Part shown: one piece after another, positions 36,763 to 47,097 of the stretch
Position numbering within the stretch: the stretch's first letter is position 1
How the letters are laid out: every line of letters begins with the position of its first letter
Assembly: GCA_934394565.1 (NCBI GenBank)
Contig: CAKRQV010000003.1
Span: 1 to 64,000, forward strand
Length of the DNA: 64,000 bases
Reading direction: 5' to 3'
Source: an uncultured Lachnospiraceae bacterium
Lineage (GTDB): Bacteria; Bacillota; Clostridia; Lachnospirales; Lachnospiraceae
Notes under the pieces: model-generated
The model's database searches: none
Seen by the model: only the letters and a program-made list of their open reading frames with translations
What the model was told of the DNA's origin: nothing
Translations under genes and position numbers: made by a program

Positions 36763-37512
36763 TTATTTGTAGTTTACGATCTTTCCGAAATCCGGTTTCA
36801 GAGAAGCGCCGCCTACAAGACCGCCATCGATATCTGCTTTTGCAAACAGCTCTGCTGCGTTGCCTGCGTTTACAGATCCGCCGTACTGGATGCGAACAGC
36901 CTCTGCTGTGGCCTCGTCATACACCTCTTTGATGCACTCACGGATAGCGCCGCAAACCTCTTCTGCCTGATCAGATGTAGCTGTCTTACCAGTTCCGATA
37001 GCCCAGATCGGCTCGTATGCGATAACCATGGAAGCTACCTGCTCTGCGCTTACACCAACCAGATCGGATTTGATCTGTGTGCGGATCCAGTCCAGAGTGA
37101 TACCCATTTCTCTCTGCTCCAGTGTCTCACCGCAGCAAAGGATCGGAGTCAGACCTGCTTCGAAAGCTTTTTTCACTTTCTTATTCAGCAGAGCGTCGTC
37201 CTCTTTGAAGTAATCTCTTCTCTCGGAATGGCCAAGGATAACGTATTTAACACCAGCGTCTTTGAGCATTGCAGCAGAAATCTCACCTGTGTAAGCACCT
37301 TTCTCCTCGAAATACATATTTTCAGCACCTACCTCGATGTTGGAACCCTTGCATGCCTCAACAACCGGTACGATGTCGATAGCCGGTACACAGAATACTA
37401 CGTCTACGTCATCGCTCTTTACTAACGGTTTCAGTGTCTCTACTAATTTGACTGCTTCGCTGGGTGTCATGTTCATCTTCCAGTTACCAGCAACGATTTT
37501 TCTTCTTGCCAT
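36763..37512 (-). CDS. tpiA: Triosephosphate isomerase
   Basis: A 249-residue TIM barrel interconverting dihydroxyacetone phosphate and glyceraldehyde 3-phosphate. It starts [11 protein letters not shown], with the catalytic Lys. The catalytic His is in VILGHSERR near 95, the catalytic Glu in [11 protein letters not shown] near 167, and the phosphate loop in [11 protein letters not shown] near 209. The ATG has GGAGG. It is the third gene of the gap-pgk-tpiA series. Confidence 0.97.
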   Translation of the reverse strand: MARRKIVAGNWKMNMTPSEAVKLVETLKPLVKSDDVDVVFCVPAIDIVPVVEACKGSNIEVGAENMYFEEKGAYTGEISAAMLKDAGVKYVILGHSERRDYFKEDDALLNKKVKKAFEAGLTPILCCGETLEQREMGITLDWIRTQIKSDLVGVSAEQVASMVIAYEPIWAIGTGKTATSDQAEEVCGAIRECIKEVYDEATAEAVRIQYGGSVNAGNAAELFAKADIDGGLVGGASLKPDFGKIVNYK

Positions 37513-37617
37513 GGGATGTATCCTCCTGAAAATTATCTTTTATTAGATAGCTGCAAAAACAGCTACATACTATCCGATACCTGCGCCGTGCAGACGCAGA
37601 TAACGGAAAATTACTTT

Positions 37618-38829
37618 TTATTTATCATCAGCTGCGGCTACGCCCGGAAGTTCCTTACCCTCAAGGAATTCCAGAGAAGCACCGCCACCTGTGGAAATGT
37701 GGCTCATCTTGTCACCGAAACCAAGCTGGTTTACAGCTGCGGCGGAATCACCACCACCAATGATAGTAATACCATCGATATCAGCCAGCGCTTTGGCTAC
37801 TGCTACAGTACCTGCTGCAAAGTTCGGCATCTCAAATACGCCCATCGGTCCGTTCCATACAACAGTCTTGGCTGTCTTAACAGCCTCTGCATACAGCTCT
37901 CTTGTCTTCGGTCCGATATCCATACCCATCTCGTCCGGAGCCATGCTGCCCTCAACTACACGGGACTCGGCATCGTTCTTAAACTCTTTGGCTACTACGG
38001 TATCTACCGGAAGCAGGAAGTTTACGCCTTTTTCTTTGGCTTTCTCGATCATCTCTTTTGCGTAATCCAGATAATCATCCTCGCACAGGGATGTACCGAT
38101 CTCGTATCCTCTTGCTTTTGCAAAAGTATAAGCCATACCACCACCGATGATCAGTGTATCTACTTTTTCAAGCAGGTTATTGATAACGGAGATCTTGGAG
38201 GATACTTTGGATCCGCCAAGGATAGCTACGAACGGACGAACCGGGTTCTCTACAGCATTGCCAAGGAACTCGATCTCTTTCTGCATCAGATAACCTACAG
38301 CACAAGTACCACCTTTTTCACGGATGTATTTTGTCACACCGGCTACGGAAGCATGTGCTCTGTGGGAAGAACCGAAAGCATCGCATACATAATCGTCTGC
38401 CAGATCAGCCAGCTCTTTGGAGAACTCTTCGCCGTTCTTTGTCTCTTCTTTGCCACGGAAACGTGTATTCTGCAGAAGAACAACGTCACCGTCTTTCATC
38501 TCGGCAACAGCCTTTGTGGCAGCTTCGCCTGTTACATTGTAATCAGATACAAAGTTTACCGGAGCGCCCAGCTTCTCAGCCAGTCTCTCAGCTACCGGAG
38601 CCAGGGACTCGCCTTCGTTCGGTCCGTTCTTTACTTTGCCAAGGTGGGAGCACAGGATCACTTTAGCGCCTTCGCCGGTCAGCTTTTTGATGGTCGGCAG
38701 AGCTGCTACGATACGTGTCTCGTCTGTGATCTTGCCATCCTGCAGCGGCACGTTGAAGTCGCAGCGGACAAGGACTCTCTTACCTTTCAGATCTTTTAAA
38801 TCATCTACGGTCTTTTTATTTAAACCCAT
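37618..38829 (-). CDS. pgk: Phosphoglycerate kinase
   Basis: A 403-residue glycolytic kinase making ATP from 1,3-bisphosphoglycerate. Motifs are [14 protein letters not shown] near 15-28, [22 protein letters not shown] near 205, the hinge NGPMGVFE and the C-terminal [11 protein letters not shown] nucleotide loop. Length is standard. The ATG has GGAGG. It lies about 100 nt after gap, separated by a strong hairpin, and about 100 nt before tpiA. Confidence 0.97.
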   Translation of the reverse strand: MGLNKKTVDDLKDLKGKRVLVRCDFNVPLQDGKITDETRIVAALPTIKKLTGEGAKVILCSHLGKVKNGPNEGESLAPVAERLAEKLGAPVNFVSDYNVTGEAATKAVAEMKDGDVVLLQNTRFRGKEETKNGEEFSKELADLADDYVCDAFGSSHRAHASVAGVTKYIREKGGTCAVGYLMQKEIEFLGNAVENPVRPFVAILGGSKVSSKISVINNLLEKVDTLIIGGGMAYTFAKARGYEIGTSLCEDDYLDYAKEMIEKAKEKGVNFLLPVDTVVAKEFKNDAESRVVEGSMAPDEMGMDIGPKTRELYAEAVKTAKTVVWNGPMGVFEMPNFAAGTVAVAKALADIDGITIIGGGDSAAAVNQLGFGDKMSHISTGGGASLEFLEGKELPGVAAADDK

Positions 38830-38861
38830 TGTTTCTTACCTCCTGTATATTCTGGAATCGT

Positions 38862-38895
38862 AAAAAGGGTCCGGTCCAAAAAGACCGGACCCTTT
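38862..38895 (-). terminator. Terminator or attenuator between gap and pgk
   Basis: A perfect 13-bp stem AAAGGGTCCGGTC/GACCGGACCCTTT with a T tail on the minus strand. It would make gap mostly monocistronic, with read-through into pgk. Confidence 0.85.
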
Positions 38896-38937
38896 GTTGG
38901 ATCTTATACTGCGTACAAAATACGCGCTCTGGAAAAC

Positions 38938-39954
38938 TTATGCTAACTCAGAGAAGTATTTGATTGTACGAACCATCTGGCTTGTGTAGGAGTTCTCGTT
39001 GTCATACCAGGAAACAACCTGAACCTCATACAGACCATCACCGATCTCGCATACCATTGTCTGAGTAGCATCGAACAGAGAACCAAATCTCATACCAACG
39101 ATATCGGAAGAAACGATCTCATCTGTATTGTAACCGAAGGACTCGTTGGAAGCTGCTTTCATAGCTGCGTTGATGCCTTCTTTAGTTACGTTCTCACCTT
39201 TAACAACTGCTGTAAGGATAGTTGTGGAACCTGTCGGTGTAGGAACACGCTGAGCAGAACCGATCAGCTTGCCGTTCAGTTCCGGAATTACCAGACCGAT
39301 AGCCTTTGCAGCACCTGTGCTGTTCGGAACGATATTAACTGCAGCTGCACGGGATCTTCTCAGATCGCCTTTTCTCTGCGGTCCGTCCAGAGTCATCTGG
39401 TCGCCTGTGTAAGCGTGGATTGTGCACATGATACCGGACTGGATAGCTGCATATTTGTTCAGAGCGTCAGCCATCGGAGCCAGGCAGTTTGTTGTACAGG
39501 AAGCAGCGGAGATGATAGTATCTTCTGCTTTCAGTGTCTCATGGTTTACATTGTAAACGATGGTCGGAAGATCGTTACCAGCCGGAGCGGAGATAACAAC
39601 TTTACGAGCACCTGCATTGATATGAGCCTGAGCTTTTTCTTTGGATGTGTAGAAACCGGAGCACTCCAGAACTACGTCAACACCGAGCTCGCCCCACGGA
39701 CAATTGTTAGCATCCGGGAATGCGTAGATCTTGATCTCTTTACCATCAACTGTGATGGAATCTTCGCCAGCGGAAACTGTCTCTGCTTTCTCATATTTAC
39801 CCTGAGAAGAGTCATATTTTAACAGATGAGCCAGCATTTTCGGGCTTGTTAAGTCATTGATTGCTACTACTTCATAACCTTCAGCACCAAACATCTGTCT
39901 GAAAGCCAGACGACCGATACGGCCGAAACCATTAATTGCAACTTTTACTGCCAT
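38938..39954 (-). CDS. gap: Glyceraldehyde-3-phosphate dehydrogenase
   Basis: A 338-residue NAD-dependent dehydrogenase. It has the Rossmann loop [14 protein letters not shown], the catalytic Cys in [14 protein letters not shown] near 150, and the catalytic His region [10 protein letters not shown] near 177. ATG 39954 has AGGAGG 10 nt upstream; the frame stays open to 40017 but the extra 21 residues are not conserved. A strong promoter lies at 40027-40055. Confidence 0.97.
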   Translation of the reverse strand: MAVKVAINGFGRIGRLAFRQMFGAEGYEVVAINDLTSPKMLAHLLKYDSSQGKYEKAETVSAGEDSITVDGKEIKIYAFPDANNCPWGELGVDVVLECSGFYTSKEKAQAHINAGARKVVISAPAGNDLPTIVYNVNHETLKAEDTIISAASCTTNCLAPMADALNKYAAIQSGIMCTIHAYTGDQMTLDGPQRKGDLRRSRAAAVNIVPNSTGAAKAIGLVIPELNGKLIGSAQRVPTPTGSTTILTAVVKGENVTKEGINAAMKAASNESFGYNTDEIVSSDIVGMRFGSLFDATQTMVCEIGDGLYEVQVVSWYDNENSYTSQMVRTIKYFSELA

Positions 39955-40026
39955 GTTTCTAGTTCCTCCTAAAAGTGAATGAATAGTTGTGGTCTGGGGG
40001 AAAACCCAATCTACCACCTATTTAAT

Positions 40027-40055
40027 ATAATACCCAATAGTTATCCAAAATTCAA
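40027..40055 (-). promoter_or_regulatory. Promoter of gap
   Basis: Minus strand TTGAAT (40050-40055), 17-nt spacer, TATTAT (40027-40032). The start is near 40020, about 65 nt before the gap ATG. Confidence 0.7.
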
Positions 40056-40117
40056 GAGGCTTTTTCCAATAACGGAGGATAATATGGGAGAAAATACCTC
40101 TCTAATATTCCATTTTC

Positions 40118-41278
40118 TTATATATTTTTCACAGGTTTCTCCTGCACAGACCGTAATTTCTCTACATTTTCCCGGATACGTTGCGCAACATACAAAATAT
40201 CCGCACGACTGGTCTTTGTTCCCAGACTGATACGCAGAGCCCCGCGGCTGTAGTTTTCCGGAATACCCACAGCTTTTAATACATGGGATTGGGTGCTGTC
40301 GCTGGAAGTACAGGCAGCCCCTGCGGACACGCAGATGCCTTCCTGCTGTAAAAGCAGCGCAAGACTCCTGCCATCGACACCCTCAAAGCATACATGGACA
40401 TTGCCCGGAAGCCGTTTCCTGGCATCTCCTGTCAGACGACTTTTGGGGATTTGTACAAGTTTTTCAATCAAGAGATCCCGCAGAGGGCGTATTGCAGCGG
40501 CTTCCCACGACAATCTGGTTTTGCCAAGAGCTGCCGCCTCTCCCATAGCGACTATGCCTGCTACATTTTCTGTCCCGGCGCGGTAACCGTTTTCCTGTGA
40601 TCCACCGTATAACAGCGGTTGCAGTGGCTGAGTTGTTCGGCAGTACAAGAAGCCGCAGCCTTTCAATCCATAAAATTTATGGGCAGAAGCACTCAGACAG
40701 GTAATATTCCATGCTTTGACATCTATGGGCAGATGACCGACAACCTGCACAGCATCTGTATGAAAGGGAATACCATATTCTGCAGACAATGCCCCAATCT
40801 CAGCAATGGGCTGTATAGTGCCAATCTCATTATTTGCAAACATAATGGAAATCAACCGGGTATCTCTGCGAATATGTTTTTCGATCTGTTCGGGATGAAT
40901 CTGCCCGTTTTTATCCGGCTGTATATAACTCACACGGACACCGCGCTGTTCAAGAGCCTTTGCAGTATTTAAGACCGCATGATGCTCGATGGCACTGGTG
41001 ATGATATGTGCAGGGTGCCCCCAGGGACAACTGCTTTGCAGAATCCAGTTATCAGCTTCGGTGCCGCCGGAGGTAAAGTAGATTTCTTCGGGATCAGCAT
41101 TTATGAGATCTGCGACATTTTTACGGGCTGACTCTATGGCTTCATGTGCTTCCTGTCCATTTGGACAGACAGCAGAAGGGTTGCCAAAGCGGTCTTTTAG
41201 CCAGGGAAGTGTTTTCTGGATAACTTCAGGGGCGGGAGGTGTAGTGGCGGCATAGTCCATATATAGAAGTCTGGGCAT
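40118..41278 (-). CDS. Cysteine desulfurase (NifS/IscS family)
   Basis: A 386-residue PLP enzyme that releases sulfur from cysteine for Fe-S clusters or thiolated tRNA. It begins LLYMDYAATTPPAPEV. The PLP-binding Lys is in SASAHKFYGLKGCGFLY near 205. The catalytic Cys loop is GICVSAGAACTSSDSTQSHVL near 325. ATG 41278 has AAGGACA upstream; a longer in-frame start at 41407 would read into the inverted-repeat element. No iscU or thiI partner is adjacent, so the sulfur acceptor is unknown. Confidence 0.9.
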   Translation of the reverse strand: MPRLLYMDYAATTPPAPEVIQKTLPWLKDRFGNPSAVCPNGQEAHEAIESARKNVADLINADPEEIYFTSGGTEADNWILQSSCPWGHPAHIITSAIEHHAVLNTAKALEQRGVRVSYIQPDKNGQIHPEQIEKHIRRDTRLISIMFANNEIGTIQPIAEIGALSAEYGIPFHTDAVQVVGHLPIDVKAWNITCLSASAHKFYGLKGCGFLYCRTTQPLQPLLYGGSQENGYRAGTENVAGIVAMGEAAALGKTRLSWEAAAIRPLRDLLIEKLVQIPKSRLTGDARKRLPGNVHVCFEGVDGRSLALLLQQEGICVSAGAACTSSDSTQSHVLKAVGIPENYSRGALRISLGTKTSRADILYVAQRIRENVEKLRSVQEKPVKNI

Positions 41279-41351
41279 GGGGAGTGTCCTTTTTAACAAT
41301 ACACACTTACTTTTAGGATATGCAGAATAGAGAATTTTGTTTAAGACGGAC

Positions 41352-41566
41352 GAAAATATCCCGGCACAGCCTCCGGGGAGTAAGATATCTGCCAGCAAAC
41401 AGCGCAACGCAAAAATGAGCTACGTGCTAACTCCGACTAACGCGCTCGCTAAAGCAGGCTCGCGCGAAGTCTATGTAAGCACGGGATCTCATTTCTTGCT
41501 AAGAGCGCGCTTGAATCGTTTGCTGGCAGATATCTTACTCCCCGGAGGCTGTGCCGGGATATTTTC
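41352..41566. repeat. 215-bp element with perfect 49-bp terminal inverted repeats
   Basis: The left arm (41352-41400) and right arm (41518-41566) are exact reverse complements over 49 bp, separated by 117 bp. The arms begin GAAAATATCCCGGCACAGCC. Weaker inverted similarity continues inward (TGAG-CTACGTGCTAA against TGAG-ATCCCGTGCTTA), so the whole could fold into one long hairpin. There is no reading frame inside and no clear target-site duplication. It lies between the cysteine desulfurase gene and xerD, 46 bp from the xerD stop. It may be a MITE-like element or an invertible segment. Confidence 0.85.
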
Positions 41567-41611
41567 TGTTTTTAATAGTCCAGGTTTCTTCGCTGATTTA
41601 CTCGTTCGGCC

Positions 41612-42490
41612 TCAGATTATGTTCGGATGGCAGGTATCATAAACCGTGCGCATGCGCTGCACATGCATCTGGACATACATCTGTGTGGTGGAGATATCAG
41701 AGTGGCCAAGCATCTGCTGGACAGTGTGGATGTCGGCGCCGTTCTCAATAAGGTGGGCAGCGAAGGAATGGCGGAGAGTATGTGGAGTGATATCCTCTCG
41801 AATCCCGGCATCTTCAGCGTAACCTTTCAGCAGTTTCCAGAAACCCTGACGGCTCATAGGACGACCCTGACAGTTTGGGAACAAATAAGCACAGTCATCG
41901 CCAATGAGCGCTGGACGAGCGGCCCCGAGATAACGCTGGAGGCTCTGCCGGGCAGTATCTCCGAAAGGAATCATACGATCGTGGGAGGGACTGCTGATAT
42001 AAGCCAACGGCAGATTGACATCGGTTACTTTAAGACTGATCAGCTCGCTGACACGAATACCTGTTGCATACAAAAGCTCCAGCATAGCTCTGTCGCGCAT
42101 ACCTTTTGTGGTGTCTTTTCTTGGCTGGTTCATCAGCCGATCCAGCTGCTCTACAGAAAGAATCACCGGTGCTTTCTTTTCCACCTTTGGTGGATGCAGC
42201 TGTTCGGAAGGATCTTCTTCAATCTTTCTTACACGAAACAGATAGTGAAAAAAAGCATGAAGAGATGCCACATTTCTGGACACTGTGGACGATGCAAACT
42301 GTCTCTTTTCCAAATATAAAAGATAGGAACGTATGTTGGTAGCTGTGATCTGACGGACATCAGTAATTTCCTGCTCAGCAAAATAAGCCGCAGCTTTCTG
42401 CAGATCTCTGCGGTAGGATGCCTCTGTATTGGCAGAGGATTTCTTGTCCTCTCGCAAATATGTCATAAATTCCTGTATCTCGTCTCTCAT
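41612..42490 (-). CDS. xerD: Site-specific tyrosine recombinase, XerD-like
   Basis: A 292-residue recombinase, the size of XerC/XerD proteins that resolve chromosome dimers at dif. The N-terminal core-binding domain (FMTYLREDKKSSANTEASYRRDL) is followed by the catalytic domain with Arg in LYATGIRVSELISL near 145, HTLRHSFAAHL near 237-247, the GHSDIS His near 266 and the Tyr in TTQMYVQM. All catalytic residues are present. The ATG lies in a region with a weak ribosome site. A SpoIIM-like gene upstream is the usual neighbour in spore formers. Confidence 0.9.
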   Translation of the reverse strand: MRDEIQEFMTYLREDKKSSANTEASYRRDLQKAAAYFAEQEITDVRQITATNIRSYLLYLEKRQFASSTVSRNVASLHAFFHYLFRVRKIEEDPSEQLHPPKVEKKAPVILSVEQLDRLMNQPRKDTTKGMRDRAMLELLYATGIRVSELISLKVTDVNLPLAYISSPSHDRMIPFGDTARQSLQRYLGAARPALIGDDCAYLFPNCQGRPMSRQGFWKLLKGYAEDAGIREDITPHTLRHSFAAHLIENGADIHTVQQMLGHSDISTTQMYVQMHVQRMRTVYDTCHPNII

Positions 42491-42688
42491 TTTTCTTCCC
42501 CATCTGTATCTGATGTCGCTTTCTGCGACGCTTTATGTAACACATTTAAACACACTTCTTAACAAATTGCAAATGTCATTTTTCCTTTATTTTTCAACAT
42601 TTTTCGGCATTTTTTACAGCTGGACAACATCTAGTTTTTTCTTCCGTCTGCACATCTATATCTTGTGTTTCTGGCCTCATTTTTCTGT

Positions 42689-43270
42689 TTATTTTTTTGT
42701 AAAAAAATTGTAAAGAATTTGACTTTCCACACGGGCAGCCATGACTGTAACCAGCAAAACCAGCACAATATGGCCGGCATAGGTCAGACATTGCCTCCAC
42801 ACAGGCACACTATTGCGATGCAAATGAAACTTTTCCTGCCAGGCATACAGCATCTCCATCAAAAGAACAGATCCGCTGCAGATAAAGCAGGGCAGCATCC
42901 AGAGAAGCCCCCGCAGCCACCAGTAGATGCCTTCTGTCAGTAAAATGCCACTGGTCAGGACACCAAGCAGTATTCCGGCCGTACCCAGGAGCATACCGAT
43001 CAGAATGCCCGCCTCAGGCAAAAATCCTATCACAAATACAATGCTCAGCACCCGAAAATCCCGGCGCAGTATCTGCCAGAAAATCGTCTTTGCAAATCCT
43101 TTCGGCACTGTTTTATCATATACAGATATATAAAAAGCAGCTGCAGCAGCCCGGTCTGTATATTTCCAGTACAGATTAAGCAACAGACATCCGAACAGAT
43201 AGCCGCCGAAAAAGCAGGTAAGCATGGCCAGTATAACTGCTCCGTTTTCTTTGTTTCTCCTTGCCTCCAC
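42689..43270 (-). CDS. Stage II sporulation protein M-like membrane protein
   Basis: A 193-residue protein with about five membrane segments (near 12-30, 75-92, 95-115, 122-145 and 165-185). The size, topology and central GFLPEAGILIGMLLGTAGILLG segment resemble SpoIIM, part of the complex that degrades peptidoglycan during forespore engulfment. The position next to xerD matches the order known in Bacillus and Clostridium. GTG 43270 was chosen because GGAG lies 8 nt upstream; a nearby ATG (43274) is out of frame. Identity is moderately sure. Confidence 0.6.
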   Translation of the reverse strand: MEARRNKENGAVILAMLTCFFGGYLFGCLLLNLYWKYTDRAAAAAFYISVYDKTVPKGFAKTIFWQILRRDFRVLSIVFVIGFLPEAGILIGMLLGTAGILLGVLTSGILLTEGIYWWLRGLLWMLPCFICSGSVLLMEMLYAWQEKFHLHRNSVPVWRQCLTYAGHIVLVLLVTVMAARVESQILYNFFTKK

Positions 43271-43319
43271 ACATGACACTCCTTTTTCTCTTCATTCTGC
43301 TGTATTACATGTACGCCCC

Positions 43320-43343
43320 TGTTCTGGCATATATGCCAGAACA
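43320..43343. repeat. Perfect 24-bp palindrome upstream of the SpoIIM-like gene
   Basis: TGTTCTGGCATA followed by its exact complement TATGCCAGAACA. It lies about 50 bp before the GTG start of the SpoIIM-like gene and next to the rny terminator. It may be a regulator site or part of the terminator structure. Confidence 0.6.
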
Positions 43344-43374
43344 AAAAAAAGAGATGCACATTGACATCTCTTTT
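43343..43374 (-). terminator. Terminator of rny
   Basis: Stem AAAAGAGATG/CATCTCTTTT with an 8-nt loop and a T run on the minus strand, just after the rny stop codon. Confidence 0.8.
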
Positions 43375-43382
43375 CTTTACTG

Positions 43383-44948
43383 TTATTTTGCATAATCGAT
43401 TGCACGACTCTCACGGATAATACTAACCTTGATCTGACCCGGATATTCCAGCTCTGCTTCGATCTGTTTGGCAATATCTCTTGCCAGCAGCACCATATCT
43501 GCATCACCCACCTGATCTGGAACTACCATGACACGTACCTCACGGCCGGCCTGGATAGCGAAAGATTTCTCAACACCCTTGAAGGAATTGGTAATATCTT
43601 CCAACTGTTTCAAACGATTGGTGTATGTTTCGAGCGTTTCGCGACGTGCGCCAGGTCTTGCAGCAGAAATTGCATCAGCTGCCTGTACCAGACAGGCGAT
43701 CAGGGATGTCGGCTCGACATCGCCATGATGTGACTCTACAGCATTGATGACTGTAGCAGATTCTTTGTATTTTTTACAAAGATCCACGCCAATCTGAACA
43801 TGTGTACCTTCAACCTCATGGTCGATAGATTTGCCAATATCATGAAGCAGACCTGCCCTCTTGGCCATGCGTACATCTACGCCGACCTCTGCGGCCAGTA
43901 AGCCGGAAAGTTGTGCTACCTCAATAGAATGACGCAATGCATTCTGGCCGTAGCTTGTACGGAAACGCATACGCCCCAGCAGACGGATCAGCTCCGGATG
44001 GATACCGTGAACGCCAACCTCAAGGGCAGCATTCTCACCCTCTTCGCGGATCTGATTTTCGACCTCTTTGCGGGCTTTCTCAACCATTTCTTCAATGCGG
44101 GCCGGATGGATACGTCCATCAACGATCAGCTTCTCCAGTGCCACGCGGGCTATCTCACGGCGGATCGGATCAAATGCGGAAAGCACTACGGCCTCCGGTG
44201 TATCATCAATGATCAGATCTACACCAGTCAGTGTCTCCAGGGTACGGATATTACGACCCTCACGGCCAATAATACGCCCTTTCATCTCATCACTCGGAAG
44301 CTGCACAACAGAAATCGTTGCTTCGGATACATGATCTACTGCACATTTCTGGATGGCAGTAACAACATAATCCTTTGCCTTCTTGGATGCCTCTTCCTTT
44401 GCTTTGCTCTCAAGCTCTTTATACAGCTTGGCTGTATCGATCTTGACTTCGTCCTCTACAGTCTTTAACAGATAATCCTTTGCCTGATCGGAGGTAAGAC
44501 CGGAAATTCGTTCCAGTTCTCGTACTCCCTCTTCATGCAGCTCATCGATCTTCTTTTCTTTGTCTCTGAGCTTATTCTCCTTGGCTGTAAATTCAGCTTC
44601 GCGTCTTTCAATCGCTTCTGCTTTTCTGTCTACGGTCTCTTCCTTTGACAGAACTCTTTTCTCATACTTCTGCAGCTCTGCTCTGCGCTCGCGGGTCTCT
44701 CTTTCCAATTCATTTTTGGTTTTCAGAGATTCTTCCTTTGCTTCCAAAAGGGCTTCACGTTTTTTTGTTTCAGCCGTTTTACATGCTTCATCTATTATGT
44801 TTCTTGCTTTTACTTCTGCTGTGCCAGTGATTTCTGCGTCTTTTTTGACTTTATTGGCAACGGCAACACGGCAAGTAATAGGAACCGCAATAAGCAGCGT
44901 GATTACCACAGCAACAACTATTATAGCAATCCATATACCAGTTGTCAC
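43383..44948 (-). CDS. rny: Ribonuclease Y
   Basis: A 521-residue membrane-anchored endoribonuclease that starts mRNA decay in Firmicutes. An N-terminal membrane helix (about 5-25) is followed by a long Lys/Glu-rich coiled coil (about 40-190). Next come a KH domain with [19 protein letters not shown] near 218, and an HD domain with the metal-binding [15 protein letters not shown] near 366. The start is GTG with AGGAGG upstream. It is a single-gene unit between recX and the SpoIIM-like gene. Confidence 0.96.
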   Translation of the reverse strand: MTTGIWIAIIVVAVVITLLIAVPITCRVAVANKVKKDAEITGTAEVKARNIIDEACKTAETKKREALLEAKEESLKTKNELERETRERRAELQKYEKRVLSKEETVDRKAEAIERREAEFTAKENKLRDKEKKIDELHEEGVRELERISGLTSDQAKDYLLKTVEDEVKIDTAKLYKELESKAKEEASKKAKDYVVTAIQKCAVDHVSEATISVVQLPSDEMKGRIIGREGRNIRTLETLTGVDLIIDDTPEAVVLSAFDPIRREIARVALEKLIVDGRIHPARIEEMVEKARKEVENQIREEGENAALEVGVHGIHPELIRLLGRMRFRTSYGQNALRHSIEVAQLSGLLAAEVGVDVRMAKRAGLLHDIGKSIDHEVEGTHVQIGVDLCKKYKESATVINAVESHHGDVEPTSLIACLVQAADAISAARPGARRETLETYTNRLKQLEDITNSFKGVEKSFAIQAGREVRVMVVPDQVGDADMVLLARDIAKQIEAELEYPGQIKVSIIRESRAIDYAK

Positions 44949-45074
44949 AGGAGCACCTCCTTATTTAGTTTTCATTGTACAAATACAACGCTTTAATTTT
45001 ATACTGATTTGTGTATTATGTCAAGCGCCGCAAAAAAATATTAGGTACAGAACCGGGACATATGTAACCGGCAT

Positions 45075-45707
45075 TTACTCATATTCGACAGCATCGGATA
45101 CGCCGTCGGACAGCTCCTGCAGCATATCCCTGGCATCCCCGAAGGAAAAGCCCCTGCCCACCAGAAAACGCAGCAGCTTCTGGCGGTCCTTCTCCTGGGA
45201 AAGATCCAGTGAACGGGCCTTTTTCTCTGCATAATACCGGAGCGTATCCGCCTCGTCCTCCATCTGCGCCTCATCCTTCGCCCGGGCAAAAAGCTCGTCG
45301 GAGATTCCCTTCTGGCGCAGCTCCATCTGCATCTTTTTGATGCTCTTACGGTCGCTGTAGGTTTCCAGATAGCGGCGGGCATAGGAAAGATCATCCACAT
45401 AATGGTAGGAAGAAACATATGTAAGGGCCGCCCCGGCACTGTTTTCAGTGTAACCGGCCCTTGTCAGCTTGTCGGTAAGCTCCTTGCTGGTGTAATCCTT
45501 TTTGACAAGAAGATTCATGGCATACTTTGTAGCGCGTTTTTTGAGAATCTGATCCTCGATTCTTTCAATCGTATCGTCCGGCACTTCGGCACCTTCCCGG
45601 AGAGAAAATGCTTTCAGTTCACCCTTATACAAAACAAGGGTGAACTGATGGTCAAATTCAATCTTTACTTTTTTGCGGGTTGTCTCTGTAACTGCTGTGA
45701 CAAACAT
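45075..45707 (-). CDS. recX: Regulatory protein RecX
   Basis: A 210-residue protein made of three-helix repeats that modulates RecA filaments. Recognisable parts are RATKYAMNLLVKKDYTSKELTDKL, DLSYARRYLETYSDRKSIKKMQ and ELRQKGISDELFARA. Its ATG overlaps the TAA of recA (TAATG), so it is translationally coupled to recA and shares its LexA control. Confidence 0.9.
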   Translation of the reverse strand: MFVTAVTETTRKKVKIEFDHQFTLVLYKGELKAFSLREGAEVPDDTIERIEDQILKKRATKYAMNLLVKKDYTSKELTDKLTRAGYTENSAGAALTYVSSYHYVDDLSYARRYLETYSDRKSIKKMQMELRQKGISDELFARAKDEAQMEDEADTLRYYAEKKARSLDLSQEKDRQKLLRFLVGRGFSFGDARDMLQELSDGVSDAVEYE

Positions 45708-46771
45708 TACTCTTCGCTGTCCTCTGTATCTGTAACCTCTGCGGCTGGTGTCATAACGACATCCCCCTGCAGGCCATAGCTTTCGCGAACCTTGCGCTCG
45801 ACCTCTGCCATGATCTCCGGATGTTCCTCAAGGAACAGCTTTGCATTCTCGCGCCCCTGACCAATCTTGGCATTGTCATAGGCGAACCATGCACCGCTCT
45901 TCTGAATAATGTCCTGCTTGACAGCCAGATCCAGAATATCCCCGACACGGGAGATACCCTTACCGAACATAATATCAAACTCGGCCTCTTTGAACGGCGG
46001 AGCCACCTTATTCTTTACAATCTTGACACGGGTACGGTTACCGATCACCTCACCAGCCTGCTTCAGACTCTCGATACGGCGTACATCCATACGGATCGAA
46101 GAGTAAAACTTCAGCGCACGGCCACCGGTGGTCGTCTCCGGATTGCCGAACATCACGCCAAGCTTTTCACGCAGCTGGTTTATAAAGATCACGACACAGT
46201 TGGACTTGCTGATCACGGCGGTCAGCTTACGCAGTGCCTGGGACATCAGTCGTGCCTGCAGACCCATATGGGAATCACCCATATCGCCGTCGATCTCCGC
46301 TTTCGGAACCAGTGCAGCTACAGAATCGACGATCACAATATCGATCGCACCGGAACGTACCATAGTCTCGGTGATCTCAAGGGCCTGTTCACCGTTATCC
46401 GGCTGGGAAATGTACAGATTATCGATATCTACACCGATATTCTTGGCATAGGCCGGATCGAGGGCATGCTCGGCATCGATAAATCCGGCGATACCGCCTC
46501 TTTTCTGTACCTCGGCAACCATATGCAGGGCAACTGTTGTCTTACCACTGGACTCCGGTCCGTAGATCTCAATAATACGGCCCTTTGGAATACCGCCAAG
46601 TCCCAGTGCGATATCCAGGCTCAGGGAACCGGTCGGGATGGTCTCTACATTCATATTGGCTGAGGAATCGCCAAGCTTCATGATCGATCCCTTACCAAAC
46701 TGCTTCTCTATCTGGCCGATGGCCGCGTCTAATGCTCTGACTTTATCTTCTTTCATGTTATCGTCTTTCAT
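45707..46771 (-). CDS. recA: Recombinase RecA
   Basis: A 354-residue ATP-dependent strand-exchange protein and co-protease for LexA. It has the Walker A motif GPESSGKT near 71, the Walker B region [15 protein letters not shown] near 140, the L1/L2 DNA-binding loops and [18 protein letters not shown] 46771 has GGAGG 11 nt upstream; a start at 46804 would lie inside the LexA box. The C-terminus is acidic ([10 protein letters not shown]). recX follows directly. Confidence 0.97.
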   Translation of the reverse strand: MKDDNMKEDKVRALDAAIGQIEKQFGKGSIMKLGDSSANMNVETIPTGSLSLDIALGLGGIPKGRIIEIYGPESSGKTTVALHMVAEVQKRGGIAGFIDAEHALDPAYAKNIGVDIDNLYISQPDNGEQALEITETMVRSGAIDIVIVDSVAALVPKAEIDGDMGDSHMGLQARLMSQALRKLTAVISKSNCVVIFINQLREKLGVMFGNPETTTGGRALKFYSSIRMDVRRIESLKQAGEVIGNRTRVKIVKNKVAPPFKEAEFDIMFGKGISRVGDILDLAVKQDIIQKSGAWFAYDNAKIGQGRENAKLFLEEHPEIMAEVERKVRESYGLQGDVVMTPAAEVTDTEDSEE

Positions 46772-46797
46772 AAGAATAAGATCCTCCATACTCTGTA

Positions 46798-46811
46798 CGA
46801 ACATTTGTTCG
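46798..46811. promoter_or_regulatory. LexA (DinR-type) SOS box of recA
   Basis: CGAACATTTGTTCG matches the Gram-positive consensus CGAAC-N4-GTTCG perfectly. It lies about 12 bp downstream of the recA -10, where bound LexA would block transcription. Confidence 0.9.
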
Positions 46812-46822
46812 CTCTGTGCTTA

Positions 46823-46851
46823 ATAGTATACGAAAAGGCAGTGTGTGTCAA
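46823..46851 (-). promoter_or_regulatory. Promoter of recA
   Basis: Minus strand TTGACA (46846-46851), 17-nt spacer, TACTAT (46823-46828). The rest of 46852-47050 holds no recognisable gene. Confidence 0.8.
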
Positions 46852-47050
46852 TATGTTTTTTGCTTTTGGGAAATAATAAGACAGGTATTGCTTTTATTTA
46901 CTATCATTATAGTACTCTCTTTTATTTCTGTCAAGCTTTCTTTACCATGAATATGCACGGTGTTATTCTCTCACCGATATCTTTCCTTTTCTCCACTTAC
47001 AATAAAATAGTTCTCCACCGATGCTTTCTTTTATGTGTTGACTCGGGTAG

Positions 47051-47083
47051 TAAAATCGGGAGTCTGCCATTCAGACTCCCGAC
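47051..47083 (-). terminator. Terminator of glgA
   Basis: An 11-bp stem TCGGGAGTCTG/CAGACTCCCGA with a 5-nt loop, followed on the minus strand by TTTTAC. Confidence 0.85.
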
Positions 47084-47097
47084 TTTGTACCGGCCTT

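Noticed and set aside
41612..42490. XerD-like recombinase as the prophage or shufflon recombinase
   Set aside because: It is 15 kb away, complete, the size of housekeeping XerD and in the usual spoIIM neighbourhood; acting on the tail-fibre sites would be unsupported.
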